Notes under the pieces: generated by a model
What the model saw: only the letters and a program-made list of their open reading frames with translations
What the model was told of the DNA's origin: nothing
The model's database searches: none
Part shown: positions 43,215-44,524 of the stretch, in pieces
Numbering within the stretch: position 1 is the first letter of the stretch
Layout of the letters: each line of letters begins with the position of its first letter
NCBI GenBank assembly: GCA_945900945.1
Contig: CAMDKL010000030.1
Location: 1-44,524 of the forward strand
Direction: 5' to 3'
DNA from: Pirellula staleyi DSM 6068
GTDB lineage: Bacteria > Planctomycetota > Planctomycetia > Pirellulales > Pirellulaceae
Length of the DNA: 44,524 nucleotides
Program-made: the position numbers and the translations under genes

Positions 43215-44524
43215 TTACTTGATTGGGCGGAAACCTTGGATGCGGCCGCGAGGGGCTATGCCCTCGACATCAACTGGGAGATCCAGCTGGTTGACGCACA
43301 CGTTTCCTGCCGCGTCATGGGCTTCGATTCTCAAGTAGATGGAGGTCGGCAGGCTGGGGTCGGCTGGCCAAACGTAACGACCGTTGTTGCGAACTCCAGA
43401 GGCGATCGTGGACCATGGGCCGGTCGGAGTTTGTGAATACGAAATGGTGATTGGCCGATCGGGGAAGAATTCGTCGGTCGCACGATACTCGATGATCATC
43501 GAACCGGATTCTTTGCCCTTGCCATACAACGCGCTAACTATTTTAGCTTGAGGGAGTTCGACGTCAACGTGGATCCATGCGTCAGCGTTGTCACCATTGC
43601 GAGGTCGGTTCGATGCTAGACCGTTGGTTCCAACAATAACCATTCGGAATCCAAATAGTCCTTCGGTTTCCACCTCGATGTCGAATGGACTTGAGCGATC
43701 TGGATCTTGACCCCACAACTGCCATGTTTGGCCCTCATCCGATGTTCCCCAGAGCTCAACAATTGCAATCGGCGCATCTGGATCGTTATCTATGTTGTAG
43801 TCGAGGCTGAATGCTTTGCTGTTACTATAGAGCCGCTTGATATCCCGGTGAAACGTAGACTGCCCGGGAATGCGCGTTGCCTTGGGCTCAATCTCCAGCG
43901 AAGCACTGGGTGTCGCCGACGGAGTGAAATCCTCTTTCAAAAGTAGCGATCGCTCTGTTCGCTTGGCCGTTAAGCTGACCGGAGTTTGGGATTTCAATTG
44001 TTCAAACTCTTCATCGGACAGGGCACGAACTGGTAGTTTGCTCGTTCTTTCAACGTTCTTATTTGCCGACAGGTTCTCTCGCGAAGCAACGCGATCTGTA
44101 TTTTCCAATCGCGGGGCACCGAGCACCTCCACTCTTGGTAACGATTCAAGTGGCAGTTCTGGGAGGCCGCTTCCTATAGGAGCATTCGTCGTAGTTCGAT
44201 TCGTGTTCCTGGCGTCTTGGGTCTTCCCACTGGCCATCTGGAGGCTTCTGTTCGCAGCCGCAGATCGGGGCAATTGTGGAAGTCGCGTTATCTCAATTAG
44301 ATTGCCGGCCTTGTCTTTGGCGGTGAGCCTCACGACGAGTTGACGTGTGCCGCTAGGAATACTCCATGTACCGCTTCCCAACCATGCTGACGGGCTTCTG
44401 CCTGGACTCAATTCCACTGGAATTTCTCGCCACTGGGAAATCGTCTCCGTTTGATATGCAAGTTGGATTGATGAAGTATCGAGGGCCGCATCTGCAATAT
44501 CAAATTCCGCTTGCATCTCGCCTC
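43215..44524 (-). CDS. Large secreted Ig-like/unknown protein, N-terminus beyond the window
   Basis: At least 433 residues are visible and the frame stays open to the window edge, so the start lies outside. The stop is at 43215. The visible part has beta-rich modules: IQLAYQTETISQWREIPVE with LVVRLTAKDKAGNLIEI, then an unstructured stretch rich in Ser, Thr, Asn and Arg, then SKAFSLDYNIDNDPDAPIAI, VELWGTSDEGQTWQLWGQD, ISYSQTPTGPWSTIASGVRN and YLRIEAHDAAGNVCVNQ. These read like repeated Ig-fold or fibronectin-like domains. Planctomycete genomes carry many such secreted proteins of unknown role. It is followed by the DUF1501 gene and may share its transcript. Confidence 0.8.
   Translation of the reverse strand, partial: GEMQAEFDIADAALDTSSIQLAYQTETISQWREIPVELSPGRSPSAWLGSGTWSIPSGTRQLVVRLTAKDKAGNLIEITRLPQLPRSAAANRSLQMASGKTQDARNTNRTTTNAPIGSGLPELPLESLPRVEVLGAPRLENTDRVASRENLSANKNVERTSKLPVRALSDEEFEQLKSQTPVSLTAKRTERSLLLKEDFTPSATPSASLEIEPKATRIPGQSTFHRDIKRLYSNSKAFSLDYNIDNDPDAPIAIVELWGTSDEGQTWQLWGQDPDRSSPFDIEVETEGLFGFRMVIVGTNGLASNRPRNGDNADAWIHVDVELPQAKIVSALYGKGKESGSMIIEYRATDEFFPDRPITISYSQTPTGPWSTIASGVRNNGRYVWPADPSLPTSIYLRIEAHDAAGNVCVNQLDLPVDVEGIAPRGRIQGFRPIK

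Overview
The window looks like a planctomycete chromosome, most likely Pirellulales/Pirellulaceae or a close relative. Several planctomycete hallmark families occur together. These are secreted formylglycine sulfatases, DUF1501 proteins with Tat leaders, a large cytochrome-c-like/DUF1549/DUF1553 protein, a DUF1559 pseudopilin-type protein with a small lipoprotein, ECF sigma factors with FecR/LamG anti-sigma partners, and PQQ-propeller proteins. Weak or absent Shine-Dalgarno sequences and frequent TTG/GTG starts fit this. The assignment is inferred from gene content only.

Layout. About 0.5-12.1 kb (minus strand) is a polysaccharide-sulfate degradation block: DUF1553 protein, then DUF1501 protein, then four different sulfatases in a row. 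A good intrinsic terminator follows the first sulfatase transcribed. Just upstream are a DUF1559/lipoprotein pair and the tail of a lost SGNH/GDSL hydrolase. 14.1-16.3 kb (plus) is an ECF sigma factor overlapping a FecR/LamG anti-sigma gene that carries a +1 frameshift. 16.4-18.0 kb (minus) holds larB and a pyroglutamyl peptidase. 18.2-21.7 kb (plus) holds a leucine-rich-repeat protein, a Pro/Asn-rich secreted protein and a cysteine desulfurase family enzyme. A divergent sigma factor follows at 21.9 kb.

22.9-30.2 kb is a decay zone. It contains a motB cut after about 16 codons, a frameshifted motA, an ISL3-type transposase remnant with its core missing, a DUF1501 pseudogene, and an amidohydrolase tail fused to a Mur-ligase-like domain across an in-frame stop. 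Intact genes between them are an MFS transporter, a PQQ-propeller protein and a CapA-like protein. 30.3-38.7 kb is mostly intact: an APC amino-acid permease with no normal start codon, a 1004-residue secreted protein of unknown function followed at once by a long RNase HII-like protein, csrA with a large hairpin terminator, and a GAF/PPM protein whose phosphatase metal ligands look lost. 39.5-40.8 kb is a second graveyard: a truncated PIN toxin, an antitoxin-like ORF, an internally deleted group II intron, and an SBBP propeller fragment. The window ends on the minus strand with a large secreted protein cut by the window edge, a DUF1501 protein and a methyltransferase whose only well-placed start is ACG.

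Several intergenic repeats link distant parts of the window: a 29-bp palindromic element at 21.8 and 40.95 kb, and a 36-bp element at 2.3 and 31.8 kb, each pair in inverted orientation. I found no tRNA, rRNA, CRISPR array or intact transposon. I cannot point to a convincing new defence or biosynthetic system. The strongest leads are the 1004-residue protein/RNase HII-like pair, the degenerate Mur-ligase and PPM proteins, and the unusual start codons.
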